Positions 23,357 through 31,895 of a DNA stretch of 58,506 nt are shown here, piece after piece; the first letter of the stretch is position 1, and each line of letters opens with the position of its first letter. The stretch comes from Candidatus Moraniibacteriota bacterium (GTDB lineage Bacteria > Patescibacteriota > Minisyncoccia > Moranbacterales > UBA1568), in NCBI GenBank assembly GCA_028711705.1, contig JAQTRS010000008.1:1-58506 (forward strand), read 5' to 3'. Under the pieces are notes generated by a model, which saw only the letters and a program-made list of their open reading frames with translations, had not been told where the DNA came from and did no database searches. Both the position numbers and the translations under genes were made by a program.

Positions 23357-23474
23357 GTGCGGTGTGAGGAGATTCTTTTGTATGGGGGCTTGCGAGCGCG
23401 GCGGCGCGAGTACGAGGAATTTTTTAGCAAAAAAATATCCGTACCACATACAAAAGAATCTCCTCACACCGCAC
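23357..23474 (-). repeat. Capped palindrome element, copy 1
   Basis: Left arm 23357-23384 and right arm 23447-23474 are perfect 28-bp inverted repeats (outer end GTGCGGTGTGAG, inner end TTTTGTATG). Between them lies a 62-nt core, read on the minus strand as TGGTACGGAT...GCAAGCCCC. The core matches copies 2 and 3 closely while the arms match neither. A TTTTT tract follows the right arm, so this copy could also terminate plus-strand transcripts. It is intergenic, between the carbonic-anhydrase-like gene and the ferric-reductase-like gene. Confidence 0.9.
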
Positions 23475-23567
23475 TTTTTCGGATTGAAAGTTTTTAAAGA
23501 AGTTTTCGTAGTAAGAAAGAGCGGTGTTTTTTCCGGTCGGGTTTTGTTTGTTTTTAACGCATATCAT

Positions 23568-24179
23568 ATGAAAGTGATTCTCGCTCTCCAGAAGGGCATC
23601 ATCGGTATCTCGCTCCTTTTGCTCGCAGGTATCCCGGCAGCTTCTTCATTTTTCGATATGAGTTTCGAGGTGAGGGGATGGTTGTATATATTTTCTTTCG
23701 TTGCGGTCTTTTTGTTGATGCTGGTGCGGCCGTTGGCAGATATCTTTACCGAGCAGTTGTGGGTCAGGCGGTTGGTGATTCTGCGCAAGGGTTTCGGGAT
23801 CTTTTCTGCATCGATTATCGTCGGATTCATGATCGCCTCGATCATCGCTCCGCAAAGCGTATATCTTGCATCGTTTTTTACGGCACACTTCTGGTCTTTC
23901 GGCAATTATGTCGCCTTCGCGCATATCGGGGATATCACCGGACTCATTCTCCTTATCACCTCCAATACATTTTCGCAGAGAATTTTGAAGCTCAATTGGA
24001 AGCGCATCCAGCGCCTTTCGTATGTGTACTTCTATGCCGGCGGAATCTATGAGGCCTTCGCTTTGAATAGCACCTTCGCCTTGTATGCGATTCTTGTCGT
24101 GACCAATATCACCGTGCTTGCATGGGCGGTGAAGTTATGGCGCAAATCTGCCGCTACGCCCGTTACTATCGGAGTGTAA
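23568..24179 (+). CDS. Ferric-reductase-like (MsrQ/YedZ-type) heme membrane protein
   Basis: A 203-aa protein with about six membrane helices. The segment FAHIGDITGLILLITSN followed by LNWKRIQRLSYVYFYAGGIYEAF matches the ferric-reductase-like transmembrane domain, in which a TSN turn and a W-[KR]-x-[IL]-[HQ]-R-L motif precede a heme-binding helix. The second typical His in that motif is Gln here, so heme binding may be altered. The family passes electrons across the membrane with b-type hemes. No MsrP-like partner is present. The start at 23568 is chosen because the longer frame reads through the palindrome element. Confidence 0.72.
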   Translation: MKVILALQKGIIGISLLLLAGIPAASSFFDMSFEVRGWLYIFSFVAVFLLMLVRPLADIFTEQLWVRRLVILRKGFGIFSASIIVGFMIASIIAPQSVYLASFFTAHFWSFGNYVAFAHIGDITGLILLITSNTFSQRILKLNWKRIQRLSYVYFYAGGIYEAFALNSTFALYAILVVTNITVLAWAVKLWRKSAATPVTIGV

Positions 24180-24215
24180 GAGTCGGTGAGTTAGCTTTTT
24201 ATAGTAGGGATATTT

Positions 24216-24249
24216 AAAAATCGCCGGTATATTCCATCGGCGATTTTTT
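24216..24249 (+). terminator. Terminator after the ferric-reductase-like gene
   Basis: AAAAATCGCCG and CGGCGATTTTTT form an 11-bp stem around an 11-nt loop with a U-run. Confidence 0.88.
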
Positions 24250-24280
24250 ATAATGTTTCGTTATAGCGGAAATATTTTTA

Positions 24281-24661
24281 TTACATCCGAAGCTTCGCGA
24301 ATTTTTTCTTGCGGGCAGGGTGGATCAGGGTGTCAAGGTCGGCGTAGAGGGTGGATTCGACGGCATTGCGGCCGGTGTGGAAACCGCCTGCTGGGGTTTT
24401 GAAGCGGCGGTCGAAGACCTCGATGAGATGAGATATTGTTCCGGTGTCAAAGCGCATATCCATCTTTTCCGCTTTACTGTCGAAGACGACTTTCATTTCG
24501 CCGTCGGTGGGGATTTCCTTGATGCGGGCCATCACCCGTTCGATCATGTCCGGTTCGGTGATGAGGGCGGATTGCATGATCCGGGGATTGGCGATGGATT
24601 TGTATTGTTTTATCTCGATCGAGGTATAGGTATCTTTTGGGAACCAGGCGGGCGTTTTCAT
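24281..24661 (-). CDS. Unknown 126-aa protein downstream of recG
   Basis: A soluble, charged protein beginning MKTPAWFPKDTYTSIEIKQY and ending in a lysine-rich tail (ARKKKFAKLRM). The middle reads like alternating strands and helices (MKVVFDSKAEKMDMRFD). No family is recognised. It begins 18 nt after the recG stop on the same strand and is probably co-transcribed, which is the only hint of a link with DNA repair. The basic C-terminus would suit nucleic-acid contact, but that is a guess. Confidence 0.65.
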   Translation of the reverse strand: MKTPAWFPKDTYTSIEIKQYKSIANPRIMQSALITEPDMIERVMARIKEIPTDGEMKVVFDSKAEKMDMRFDTGTISHLIEVFDRRFKTPAGGFHTGRNAVESTLYADLDTLIHPARKKKFAKLRM

Positions 24662-24679
24662 GACATGATGTTTAGGGGA

Positions 24680-26767
24680 TTATTCCAAATGGATCTTCTC
24701 GTCGAAACGGGCGAGGGTTTTTTGAAGAAGGGGGTGCTTCTCGAGTTTCGGGTCCTGAGCGAGAAGGGTTGTCGCTTCGTCGCGCGCGATCTGGATGAGT
24801 TTCACATTGGCGATATTTTCCATGGCGATATCGGGGATGCCGGATTGACGTGTGCCGAAGAGTGCTCCCGGACCGCGAAGGCGCAGGTCTTTTTCCGCCA
24901 GGTCGAAACCGTTCGAGCATTCGACCATGACCTGTAGCCTTTCATTGGAAGCGCTGGCGTTTTCTCCAGGGAAGAGGAAGCAATAGGATTGTTGCTCTCC
25001 TCGCCCGACGCGCCCGCGGAATTGGTGGAGTTGCGAGAGACCGAAACGATCGGCATCCTCGATGAGCATGACGCTCGCGTTGGGGATGTCGATGCCGACT
25101 TCGACGACGGAGGTGGCGACGAGAATATCGAGTTTTTTGTTCTTGAATTCCGCCATGACCGCCTCCTTCTCTTTCGATTTGAGTTTGCCGTGCAGAAGGC
25201 CGATACGCAGTTGGGGAAAGATTTCTTCGGAGAGTCGTTTGTGTTCCGCGACCGCGGCCTTGACTTCGGTGAGCGCGGCCGAGGATTCGACGAACGGAAG
25301 GATGACGAATGCTTGGCGGCCCTTATCGATTTCCCTTTGGATGAACTGATAGACATAGCGGCGATCCGCATCGGATGTGGCGATGCGCGTGATGATCGTC
25401 TTGCGGTCTTTGGGCATCTCATCGAGCAGCGACAGATCAAGGTTGCCGAAGAAGGAAAGCGCGAGAGTGCGCGGGATGGGGGTGGCGGTCATGGTAAGGA
25501 AATGCGGGATAGCATTATCCAGTCCGTCACTAAGTTTGGCGGCTTCCTGTTGAAGATAGGCGCGCTGGGCGACGCCGAAGCGATGCTGCTCATCGATAAT
25601 GACGAGGCTGAGATTATGAAAGCGGATATTTTTTTGCAGGATCGCGTGCGTGGCGATGATGATGCGGGCGATACCCGACTGGATGGACTGCAGCAGCGTT
25701 TCGCGATTAACACTTTCGGCGCCTATGCGCTGATAGGCCTGCGTGAAGAGGGCGGTTTCGAACGGTTCGTTCCGGAAGAGCGTAAAGAGGCTTTCGAAAT
25801 GTTGCTTGGCGAGCACTTCCGTCGGGGCGAGTATGACCACCTGATAGTCGGCGCTCGCAACCGAAAGTGCGGCAAGGGCAGCGATGATGGTTTTTCCCGA
25901 TCCGACATCGCCGTTCAGGAGGCGATTCATCGGGGACGGTTTTTCAAGGTCGCGTGCGATTTCTTGCAAGGCTTTCTGTTGCGCTGCTGTCAGTTCGAAA
26001 GGAAGCTTGCTTACGAATGCTTGCACCTTTTCCGTAGCGGAAGGGAAAGCGATGGCGGTCTCGACATCCCACTGCATTTTGATCTGCAGGGCTTTGATCT
26101 GGATGAGGAACATCTCGTCGAAAGCGAACCGTTTGCGCGCGACCAATCGGTCATTCTCGGTTCGTGGCGAATGTATCGAACGAAGTGCTTGTGTGAGAGA
26201 GGGGAGATGGAGCCGAGAGAGGATGTCCTGCGGGATCAGATCAGTGAATTCGATCGGGCGATTGAGGATGGATTCTATCTGCCAGCGGAGGTATTTTGAA
26301 GTCAGACCATCCGTTTCCGGGTAGATAGGGACGAGCCTTCCGGTATGGATGGCGCTGCGGCTTGAGAATTCGAAAGCCGGACTGCTTATGCAGAAAACGC
26401 CCTTGTCCAGAACCACCTTGCCGGAGACTCTGATGGAAGCATCCTCTTTGAGTGTGGCCGCGATATGCTTCTGATTGAACCAGATGAGCTTGAGCTGACC
26501 GGTTGCGTCTCCGAGTAAGGCTTCGGTCACGAGCATGCCCTTTCGCCAGGTCTTTTTGGTCTCGATGGAAAGGACAATGCCTTCAAAGGTAGCCTTCTCG
26601 TCGGGAATGGCATTGGAAATGGCGAGGATTTCGGAATAGTCTTCGTAGCGGGTCGGGAAATGATACAGTAAATCGCCGACTGTTTCGATGTGCAGCCGCT
26701 TAAGGCGGGCCAGCATGGGCGATTTTATGGAAGGGAATGCGGTGAGTGAAGTATCGAGTGTAATCAT
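24680..26767 (-). CDS. recG: ATP-dependent DNA helicase RecG
   Basis: A 695-aa helicase of normal size that remodels stalled forks and Holliday junctions. The N-terminal wedge domain includes LYHFPTRYEDYSEI and an OB fold to about residue 190. Helicase motifs follow: motif I LNGDVGSGKT (about 284-293), motif II IIDEQHRFG (about 387-395), motif III TMTATPIPRT, motif V SVVEVGIDIP, and motif VI QFRGRVGRGEQQSYC. All are intact. Two overlapping TATACT hexamers on the minus strand (26777-26787) lie only 10-20 nt before the start, so its mRNA may have a very short leader. Confidence 0.97.
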   Translation of the reverse strand: MITLDTSLTAFPSIKSPMLARLKRLHIETVGDLLYHFPTRYEDYSEILAISNAIPDEKATFEGIVLSIETKKTWRKGMLVTEALLGDATGQLKLIWFNQKHIAATLKEDASIRVSGKVVLDKGVFCISSPAFEFSSRSAIHTGRLVPIYPETDGLTSKYLRWQIESILNRPIEFTDLIPQDILSRLHLPSLTQALRSIHSPRTENDRLVARKRFAFDEMFLIQIKALQIKMQWDVETAIAFPSATEKVQAFVSKLPFELTAAQQKALQEIARDLEKPSPMNRLLNGDVGSGKTIIAALAALSVASADYQVVILAPTEVLAKQHFESLFTLFRNEPFETALFTQAYQRIGAESVNRETLLQSIQSGIARIIIATHAILQKNIRFHNLSLVIIDEQHRFGVAQRAYLQQEAAKLSDGLDNAIPHFLTMTATPIPRTLALSFFGNLDLSLLDEMPKDRKTIITRIATSDADRRYVYQFIQREIDKGRQAFVILPFVESSAALTEVKAAVAEHKRLSEEIFPQLRIGLLHGKLKSKEKEAVMAEFKNKKLDILVATSVVEVGIDIPNASVMLIEDADRFGLSQLHQFRGRVGRGEQQSYCFLFPGENASASNERLQVMVECSNGFDLAEKDLRLRGPGALFGTRQSGIPDIAMENIANVKLIQIARDEATTLLAQDPKLEKHPLLQKTLARFDEKIHLE

Positions 26768-26833
26768 AGTACTCTTAGTATAGTATATTTGTACGGGATG
26801 TGGCTAATGAGGGACTGTTACTTGACAAAAATG

Positions 26834-26862
26834 TTGACAAGTGTTTTATGGGGGGATATACT
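26834..26862 (+). promoter_or_regulatory. Promoter of the mraZ operon
   Basis: TTGACA (26834-26839), 17 nt, TATACT (26857-26862). Another TTGACA lies 12 nt upstream (26822-26827) at an unsuitable distance. Confidence 0.88.
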
Positions 26863-26871
26863 GACAGTAAA

Positions 26872-26896
26872 GTGGCGCGAAGTGTCAGGAAGTGGG
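26872..26896 (+). promoter_or_regulatory. MraZ operator repeats
   Basis: GTGGC (26872), GTGTC (26882) and GTGGG (26892) are three GTG boxes at an exact 10-bp period, each preceded by A or AA. MraZ is known to repress its own operon by binding such repeated TGGGN-type boxes between promoter and gene. The site lies 10 bp after the -10 hexamer, overlapping the transcript start, as expected for autorepression. Confidence 0.75.
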
Positions 26897-26927
26897 GAAA
26901 ATGTTGTCAGTACTATCACGGATCGAT

Positions 26928-27362
26928 ATGTTTATAGGTGAATATCTACACAGCATTGATGCAAAGAAACGGCTGGCGCTGCCATCGAAGTTTCGCGGTG
27001 AACTTGGGAATAAGGTGGTCGTGACAAGAGGCCTTGATAATTGTCTTTTCGTATACCCGATGCGTGTGTGGGAGGCATTGGCGGAAAAATTGGGAAGCCT
27101 CCCGGTTGGGGAAGCGGGGACGAGAAGTTTCATTCGGTTGATGCTTTCGGGCGCGACCGATGTCGAAATGGATAGTCAGGGACGAGTGCTGCTGCCGGAA
27201 TACCTCAAGACCTATGCGGGACTGGAGAAAGAAGTCACGGTTTCCGGATTGTTCAATCGCTTGGAAATCTGGGACACCGAAAAATGGAGTGCCTACAAGG
27301 CGGATGCGGAAAAAAATTCTGATGAGATCGCCGAGCAGCTCGGCAAGCTTGGAATCTATTAG
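26928..27362 (+). CDS. mraZ: Transcriptional regulator MraZ
   Basis: A 144-aa protein with two SpoVT/AbrB-like halves. MFIGEYLHSIDAKKRLALPSKFR is the family N-terminus (its first part is diagnostic) and DVEMDSQGRVLLPEYL begins the second half. MraZ forms rings and represses the division and cell-wall cluster through the repeats upstream. The start at 26928 is chosen by homology; a GTG at 26892 would lie inside the operator. It opens mraZ-rsmH-ftsL-ftsI-murF, the classical order. Confidence 0.95.
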   Translation: MFIGEYLHSIDAKKRLALPSKFRGELGNKVVVTRGLDNCLFVYPMRVWEALAEKLGSLPVGEAGTRSFIRLMLSGATDVEMDSQGRVLLPEYLKTYAGLEKEVTVSGLFNRLEIWDTEKWSAYKADAEKNSDEIAEQLGKLGIY

Positions 27363-27401
27363 AATCGCGTTCGGGCTCGTAAATCCTAAGTATCGATTGT
27401 T

Positions 27402-28364
27402 ATGGTTGAAATTCGGCATGTACCGGTGTTGTTGAGGGAAACGGTTGACGGATTGCGTCTTGGGCCGGGCGATACGGTGGTGGACGGAACTCTCGGAAGC
27501 GGCGGGCACAGCCTGGAGCTCTTCGAGAAAGTCTTTCCGGGCGGACGATTGATCGCGATGGATATGGATGCGCTTGCCATAGAGCGATTCAAACGTAGGA
27601 TAGCGCCGATCGGATGGGCGAAGCAGGCTCTGGATGAGGGACAGATACAGCTCTTTCATGCTAATTTCAGTGAGATAGCGGACGTGCTGGATGAAGCGAA
27701 GGCGGAAAAAGTGTCGGGCATCATGGTTGATCTGGGATTTTCGTCTGATCAGATGGATGCAGTCGAAAGAGGCTTGAGTTTCTCTTCGGACGGGCCGCTC
27801 GATATGCGATTGAATCAGGAAAATCCGCTCACGGCACAGCGCGTTATCGCCGAGTATTCTGAAGAGCGATTGACACAGATTTTGAAAGAGTATAGCGAAG
27901 AGCGATTTGCTCGAAATATCGCGCAGGCGATAGTCAAGGAGCGGTCAAAGATATCCATCATGACAACGAAGGCATTGGCAGAAATCGTACAGAGGGCTAT
28001 TCCGAAACGGTATCACGCAAGAAATATTCACCCGGCAACAAAAGCGTTTCAGGCACTGCGAATCGAGGTCAATGAAGAACTCCTGAATTTGAAAACGTTT
28101 TTGCCGCAAGCGATCGGGCGGCTCGCGCCAGGAGGAAGGCTCGCTGTCATATCGTTTCATTCGGGTGAAGACAGGATAGTGAAACAATTTTTTCAGGAGA
28201 ATGCAAGGGGATGTATTTGTCCGAAAGAATTTCCGATCTGCCGGTGCGACACAAGACCGAATATCAAGAAAGTGACCGCAAAACCGATCGTTCCGAGCGA
28301 TGCCGAAGTTGCTTCCAATCCGCGGTCACGCAGCGCAAAGCTCCGGATAGTGGAAAAATTGTAG
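27402..28364 (+). CDS. rsmH: 16S rRNA (cytosine1402-N4)-methyltransferase RsmH (MraW)
   Basis: A 320-aa SAM-dependent methyltransferase. HVPVLLRETVDGL opens the protein, the SAM-binding motif is VVDGTLGSGGHS (about residues 26-37), and LDMRLNQENPLTA and the C-terminal VISFHSGEDRIVKQFF are family hallmarks. RsmH modifies C1402 of 16S, which lies three bases past the intron insertion site in this organism's own 16S gene. It follows mraZ by 39 nt. Confidence 0.96.
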   Translation: MVEIRHVPVLLRETVDGLRLGPGDTVVDGTLGSGGHSLELFEKVFPGGRLIAMDMDALAIERFKRRIAPIGWAKQALDEGQIQLFHANFSEIADVLDEAKAEKVSGIMVDLGFSSDQMDAVERGLSFSSDGPLDMRLNQENPLTAQRVIAEYSEERLTQILKEYSEERFARNIAQAIVKERSKISIMTTKALAEIVQRAIPKRYHARNIHPATKAFQALRIEVNEELLNLKTFLPQAIGRLAPGGRLAVISFHSGEDRIVKQFFQENARGCICPKEFPICRCDTRPNIKKVTAKPIVPSDAEVASNPRSRSAKLRIVEKL

Positions 28365-28417
28365 CGATGATGACGCAGGACCGAATAAAAAGAAAAAGAA
28401 AACATTGCGAATAAGGT

Positions 28418-28735
28418 ATGTTTATGAGCAATCAGAAAAATATACAATCAGTGGCGGCATTTTATAACAAGCTCTCCGTGGGTATCGCGGGGGTGGTTGT
28501 CATTATGGGTATGTGCTACCTCTATACTACCAATAGGGTTGCGGTGCAGGGGTATTCCATCCGTGAGGCAGAGCAGGAAATCGCTTCGTTGAAACAGGAC
28601 AATAAGCAGTTGCGTATTCAGGAAGCTGAACTCAAGTCGCTCTACCGTATCGAGGAGGCAGGCAAGCGTCTGAACATGTTCGAGCCGACCGAGGTGAGCT
28701 ATATCGAGGATACGCATCCGATCGCCCTACGGTAA
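28418..28735 (+). CDS. FtsL/DivIC-like cell-division protein
   Basis: A 105-aa bitopic protein: a short cytoplasmic N-terminus, one membrane helix (LSVGIAGVVVIMGMCYLYT, about residues 19-37), then a heptad-rich coiled coil (REAEQEIASLKQDNKQLRIQ) and a YRIEEAGKRLNMFEP segment like that near the end of FtsL. FtsL bridges FtsB and FtsQ in the divisome. Sequence alone is weak, as in all FtsL proteins; the position between rsmH and ftsI supports the call. ATGs at 28418 and 28424 are both possible. Confidence 0.78.
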   Translation: MFMSNQKNIQSVAAFYNKLSVGIAGVVVIMGMCYLYTTNRVAVQGYSIREAEQEIASLKQDNKQLRIQEAELKSLYRIEEAGKRLNMFEPTEVSYIEDTHPIALR

Positions 28736-28802
28736 GACCTTGCGCTTTTTTCGGTCCCGGCGGATGCGGTGTTCATCCGCGTAAATTTCGGATAAGAAGG
28801 AT

Positions 28803-30575
28803 ATGAAAAAAATACGAAGCCTCAAAGGAAAGAATCAGAAACCATTCGAGACAGCCGGCAATCACTGGAGAATTCATGCTCTGGTTTTTTTTGTCGTTGC
28901 TGGTGCCTGTGTTATCCTGATCCGCTTGTATGTCCTACAGGTGGTGGCTTTTCAGAAATACGGAGATATCGCTGAGAACCAGCACATGCTGTCCGAAGAG
29001 ATCAGCCCTGATCGCGGCGAAATCTATTTGAAAGACACGTCCAATCCATATCCTTTGGCGGTGAATCGACAGCTGTTTTTGGCTTATGTGGCGCCCAAGG
29101 AAGTGGGGGATGCCGATGCGGTCATCCGAGACCTTTCCGATATACTTCAGGTGGATCGGGGGATGATCGCGGAGAAGATGAATCATAAGGAGAGCATGTT
29201 CGAAGTTATCAAAAAGAAGCTTTCCGATGAGGAGGTGGAAAGGGTGAAGGGATTGACACATAAAGGTATCCATCTGATCCCAGAAACCTATCGGTATTAT
29301 CCGGGAGGCGAACTCGCCTCGCAGGTGGTCGGATTCATGGGGTTCGATAAGGACAAGGTGGTTGGACGGTACGGAATGGAAGCTTACTGGGAATCGGAAC
29401 TGCGCGGAAGCTTCGGATCGGTGGTGCAGGAAAAGGATGCGGGCGGACGATGGATTCCTATCGTCGATCGGGATGTCACGCCGGCGGAAAATGGTGACAG
29501 TCTGGTGCTGACGATGAGTCGCGAGGTCCAGTATGAGGTGGAGAAGCGGCTCAAGGATGCCGTGTCCGAATTCCAGGCAGAAAGTGGTACGGTGGTGGTG
29601 ATGGATCCCAATACTGGACGCATCCTTTCGATGGCATCGTATCCGCAATTCAATCCGAACGAGTATTCCAAAGTCGAGGATATCGGATTGTTTATGAATC
29701 CGGCTGTCAGCCAGCCCTATGAATCCGGGTCGGTGATGAAGGCGATTACTGAAGCGATCGGTTTGGAGGACGGGAAAATCCTGCCTGATTCGACCTATGT
29801 GGATACGGGGTCGGTCACGGAAGGAGGGTTTACTATCCACAACTCCGAGGACAAGGTGTATGGGTTGCAGACGATGACCAATGCACTGGAGGAATCTATC
29901 AATACCGGCATGATACATATCGAGAAATTGGTAGGGAATAAGAAGTTCCTCGATTATTTCAAACGCTTTGGTTTCGGGGAGAAAACCGGCATCGAGCTTC
30001 CGGCGGAGCTTGGGGGCAATATCCGTAATTTGAGCGACCTTCGCAATAACGTACAATTCTATACGGCGTCGTTCGGGCAGGGCGTGACCGTGACACCGAT
30101 ACAGCTCGTGAGCGCTTATTCCGTGTTGGCGAACGGTGGAAAACTGATGAAGCCCCGTATCGTCGAGAAGATTATTCATGCCGACGGAAGTGAGGAAGAG
30201 GTGCTGCCGCAGGAAGTCCGCCGTGTCGTGAGCGAGGATACTGCGAAAAAGATGGGTGTGATGCTGCGGAGTGTGGTGACCAACGGCCATGGTAAGAAGG
30301 CGGATGTTCCCGGTTATGTGGTTGGCGGCAAGACCGGAACGGCCCAGGTGGCAAAAACGGGCAGCCTCGGATATGAAGAAGGTATGAATATCGGATCATT
30401 TGTCGGTTATGCCCCTATCAATGATCCGAAATTCGTGGTATTGGTGAAGATGGTGAATCCCAAGGGCGTGCAGTGGGCGGAATCGAGCGCGGCTCCGACA
30501 TTCCAGAAAGTGATGAAGTTTTTGTTGGAGAATGCGAAGATACAGCCGACGGAGAGTGTGGAGGCGAAGCACTAA
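28803..30575 (+). CDS. ftsI: Peptidoglycan transpeptidase (class B PBP, FtsI/PBP2-like)
   Basis: A 590-aa class B penicillin-binding protein. A membrane helix at about residues 27-48 (ALVFFVVAGACVILIRLYV) is followed by the dimerisation domain (SPDRGEIYLKD) and the transpeptidase domain. The nucleophile is in SVMK (SxxK, about residue 314), the second motif is SIN (about 365), and the third is KTGT (about 505). It cross-links septal peptidoglycan. The dcw position next to ftsL makes FtsI the likely role, although PBP2 cannot be ruled out. Murein synthesis is thus retained. Confidence 0.94.
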   Translation: MKKIRSLKGKNQKPFETAGNHWRIHALVFFVVAGACVILIRLYVLQVVAFQKYGDIAENQHMLSEEISPDRGEIYLKDTSNPYPLAVNRQLFLAYVAPKEVGDADAVIRDLSDILQVDRGMIAEKMNHKESMFEVIKKKLSDEEVERVKGLTHKGIHLIPETYRYYPGGELASQVVGFMGFDKDKVVGRYGMEAYWESELRGSFGSVVQEKDAGGRWIPIVDRDVTPAENGDSLVLTMSREVQYEVEKRLKDAVSEFQAESGTVVVMDPNTGRILSMASYPQFNPNEYSKVEDIGLFMNPAVSQPYESGSVMKAITEAIGLEDGKILPDSTYVDTGSVTEGGFTIHNSEDKVYGLQTMTNALEESINTGMIHIEKLVGNKKFLDYFKRFGFGEKTGIELPAELGGNIRNLSDLRNNVQFYTASFGQGVTVTPIQLVSAYSVLANGGKLMKPRIVEKIIHADGSEEEVLPQEVRRVVSEDTAKKMGVMLRSVVTNGHGKKADVPGYVVGGKTGTAQVAKTGSLGYEEGMNIGSFVGYAPINDPKFVVLVKMVNPKGVQWAESSAAPTFQKVMKFLLENAKIQPTESVEAKH

Positions 30576-30596
30576 GTTGTTATCGAATATGCCCGT

Positions 30597-31895
30597 ATGA
30601 AAGCGAAAAAATTACAAGCGCTCGAGATGATGCTTCGGTTCATGGCCATCGCCGTTATCAAACGGCACAGGCCGGTTATTGTCGGTGTGACCGGTTCGGT
30701 AGGCAAGAGCTCCGCCAAGGAAGCGATCGCGCTCGTGTTGGGATCGAAGTTTCAGGTGCGGAAAAATGAGGAGAATTACAACAATGAAGTCGGTATCCCT
30801 CTGACGATCATCGGTGCGAAAAGCGGGAAACATTCCTTCGTTGGATGGCTCAGGGTCCTGATGAAGTGGATCGATGTCGTATTTTTTTCGGCCACGTATC
30901 CTGAGATACTGGTGCTTGAGCTCGGTATTGATCGGCCGGGAGACATGAAATACCTGCTGAGTTTCGTGCCGGTACGGGTGGGCGTTATGACCAATGTCTC
31001 GTCGAGCCATTTGGAGTTTTTTCAGACGGTCGGTGCGATTGCTCGCGAAAAAGGATTGCTCATAAAGCATCTCCCGGAATCGGGCACGGCAGTGCTGTGC
31101 GCGGATGATGAGCGCACGCTGCGCTTCGCTTCGAAAACGAAGGCGAAAGTCATTACCTTCGGCCTTAATGAATCCGCATCGATACGCGCCGACCACATCG
31201 CTTTTTCCGGTGATGCCGATCGTTTCGACGGGTGTCATTTCAAATTGAGCTTTGATGGCAAGACGATTCCCGTGCATCTGCCGCACGTTATTGCGGAGCA
31301 TCATATTCAAGCGGTGCTTTCCGGTATCGCTGTGGGCAGGGTCTTCAAACTCAATCCGATTGCCATGGCGGCGGCTGTTCAGGCATTCCGATCGCTTCCC
31401 GGACGCATGCAGATGCTCGAAGGCTACAAACAATCATGGATTATCGACGACACATACAATGCATCACCGGTGTCGCTTTTGGCCGCGCTCAAAACATTGC
31501 GGGTGTTCAGTCAAGGTCGCCGAGTGGTGGCCTTGGGCGATATGCTCGAGCTTGGCGATGAGTCCGAGGGCGCCCATACGAAAGTGGCGGGGTGGGTGAT
31601 GGAGGCGGGAGTCGATGTCGCTGTGCTGGTGGGGAAGCGTATGCTTGCCGCACATGAGGTACTGATCAGGAATGGTTTTTCGAAAGAGAACTGCCTGTGG
31701 TTCGTAAGTCCGATGGAAGCTGCGGCGGTGATGCGGCACCATATCGAAACCGGCGATGTGGTGCTGGTGAAGGGCTCTCAGGGGATGCGGATGGAAAAGG
31801 TAACCGAATCTTTGCTTGAACATTCAGAAAAGGCGACACAACTTTTGTGCCGCCAGTCCGATGACTGGAAAAGGATTCCTTTTACGATAAAGTGA
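30597..31895 (+). CDS. murF: MurF-like Mur ligase lacking the N-terminal domain
   Basis: A 432-aa ligase. The ATP loop GVTGSVGKSS lies at about residues 28-37, followed by NYNNEVGIPLTI, the ELGIDRPGDM segment and DDTYNASPVS, all typical of MurF (UDP-MurNAc-tripeptide:D-Ala-D-Ala ligase). In ordinary MurF about 80-100 residues of substrate-binding domain precede the ATP loop; here only a short basic helix does. The enzyme may bind the UDP-sugar differently or act on another Mur-like substrate. It closes the plus-strand cluster; murC, D, E, G, mraY and ftsW are not here. Its end overlaps the convergent gene by 14 bp. Confidence 0.85.
   Translation: MKAKKLQALEMMLRFMAIAVIKRHRPVIVGVTGSVGKSSAKEAIALVLGSKFQVRKNEENYNNEVGIPLTIIGAKSGKHSFVGWLRVLMKWIDVVFFSATYPEILVLELGIDRPGDMKYLLSFVPVRVGVMTNVSSSHLEFFQTVGAIAREKGLLIKHLPESGTAVLCADDERTLRFASKTKAKVITFGLNESASIRADHIAFSGDADRFDGCHFKLSFDGKTIPVHLPHVIAEHHIQAVLSGIAVGRVFKLNPIAMAAAVQAFRSLPGRMQMLEGYKQSWIIDDTYNASPVSLLAALKTLRVFSQGRRVVALGDMLELGDESEGAHTKVAGWVMEAGVDVAVLVGKRMLAAHEVLIRNGFSKENCLWFVSPMEAAAVMRHHIETGDVVLVKGSQGMRMEKVTESLLEHSEKATQLLCRQSDDWKRIPFTIK

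Noticed and set aside
23364-23567. A 68-residue N-terminal extension of the ferric-reductase-like protein
   Set aside because: It reads through the palindrome element; the ATG at 23568 directly precedes the first membrane helix.
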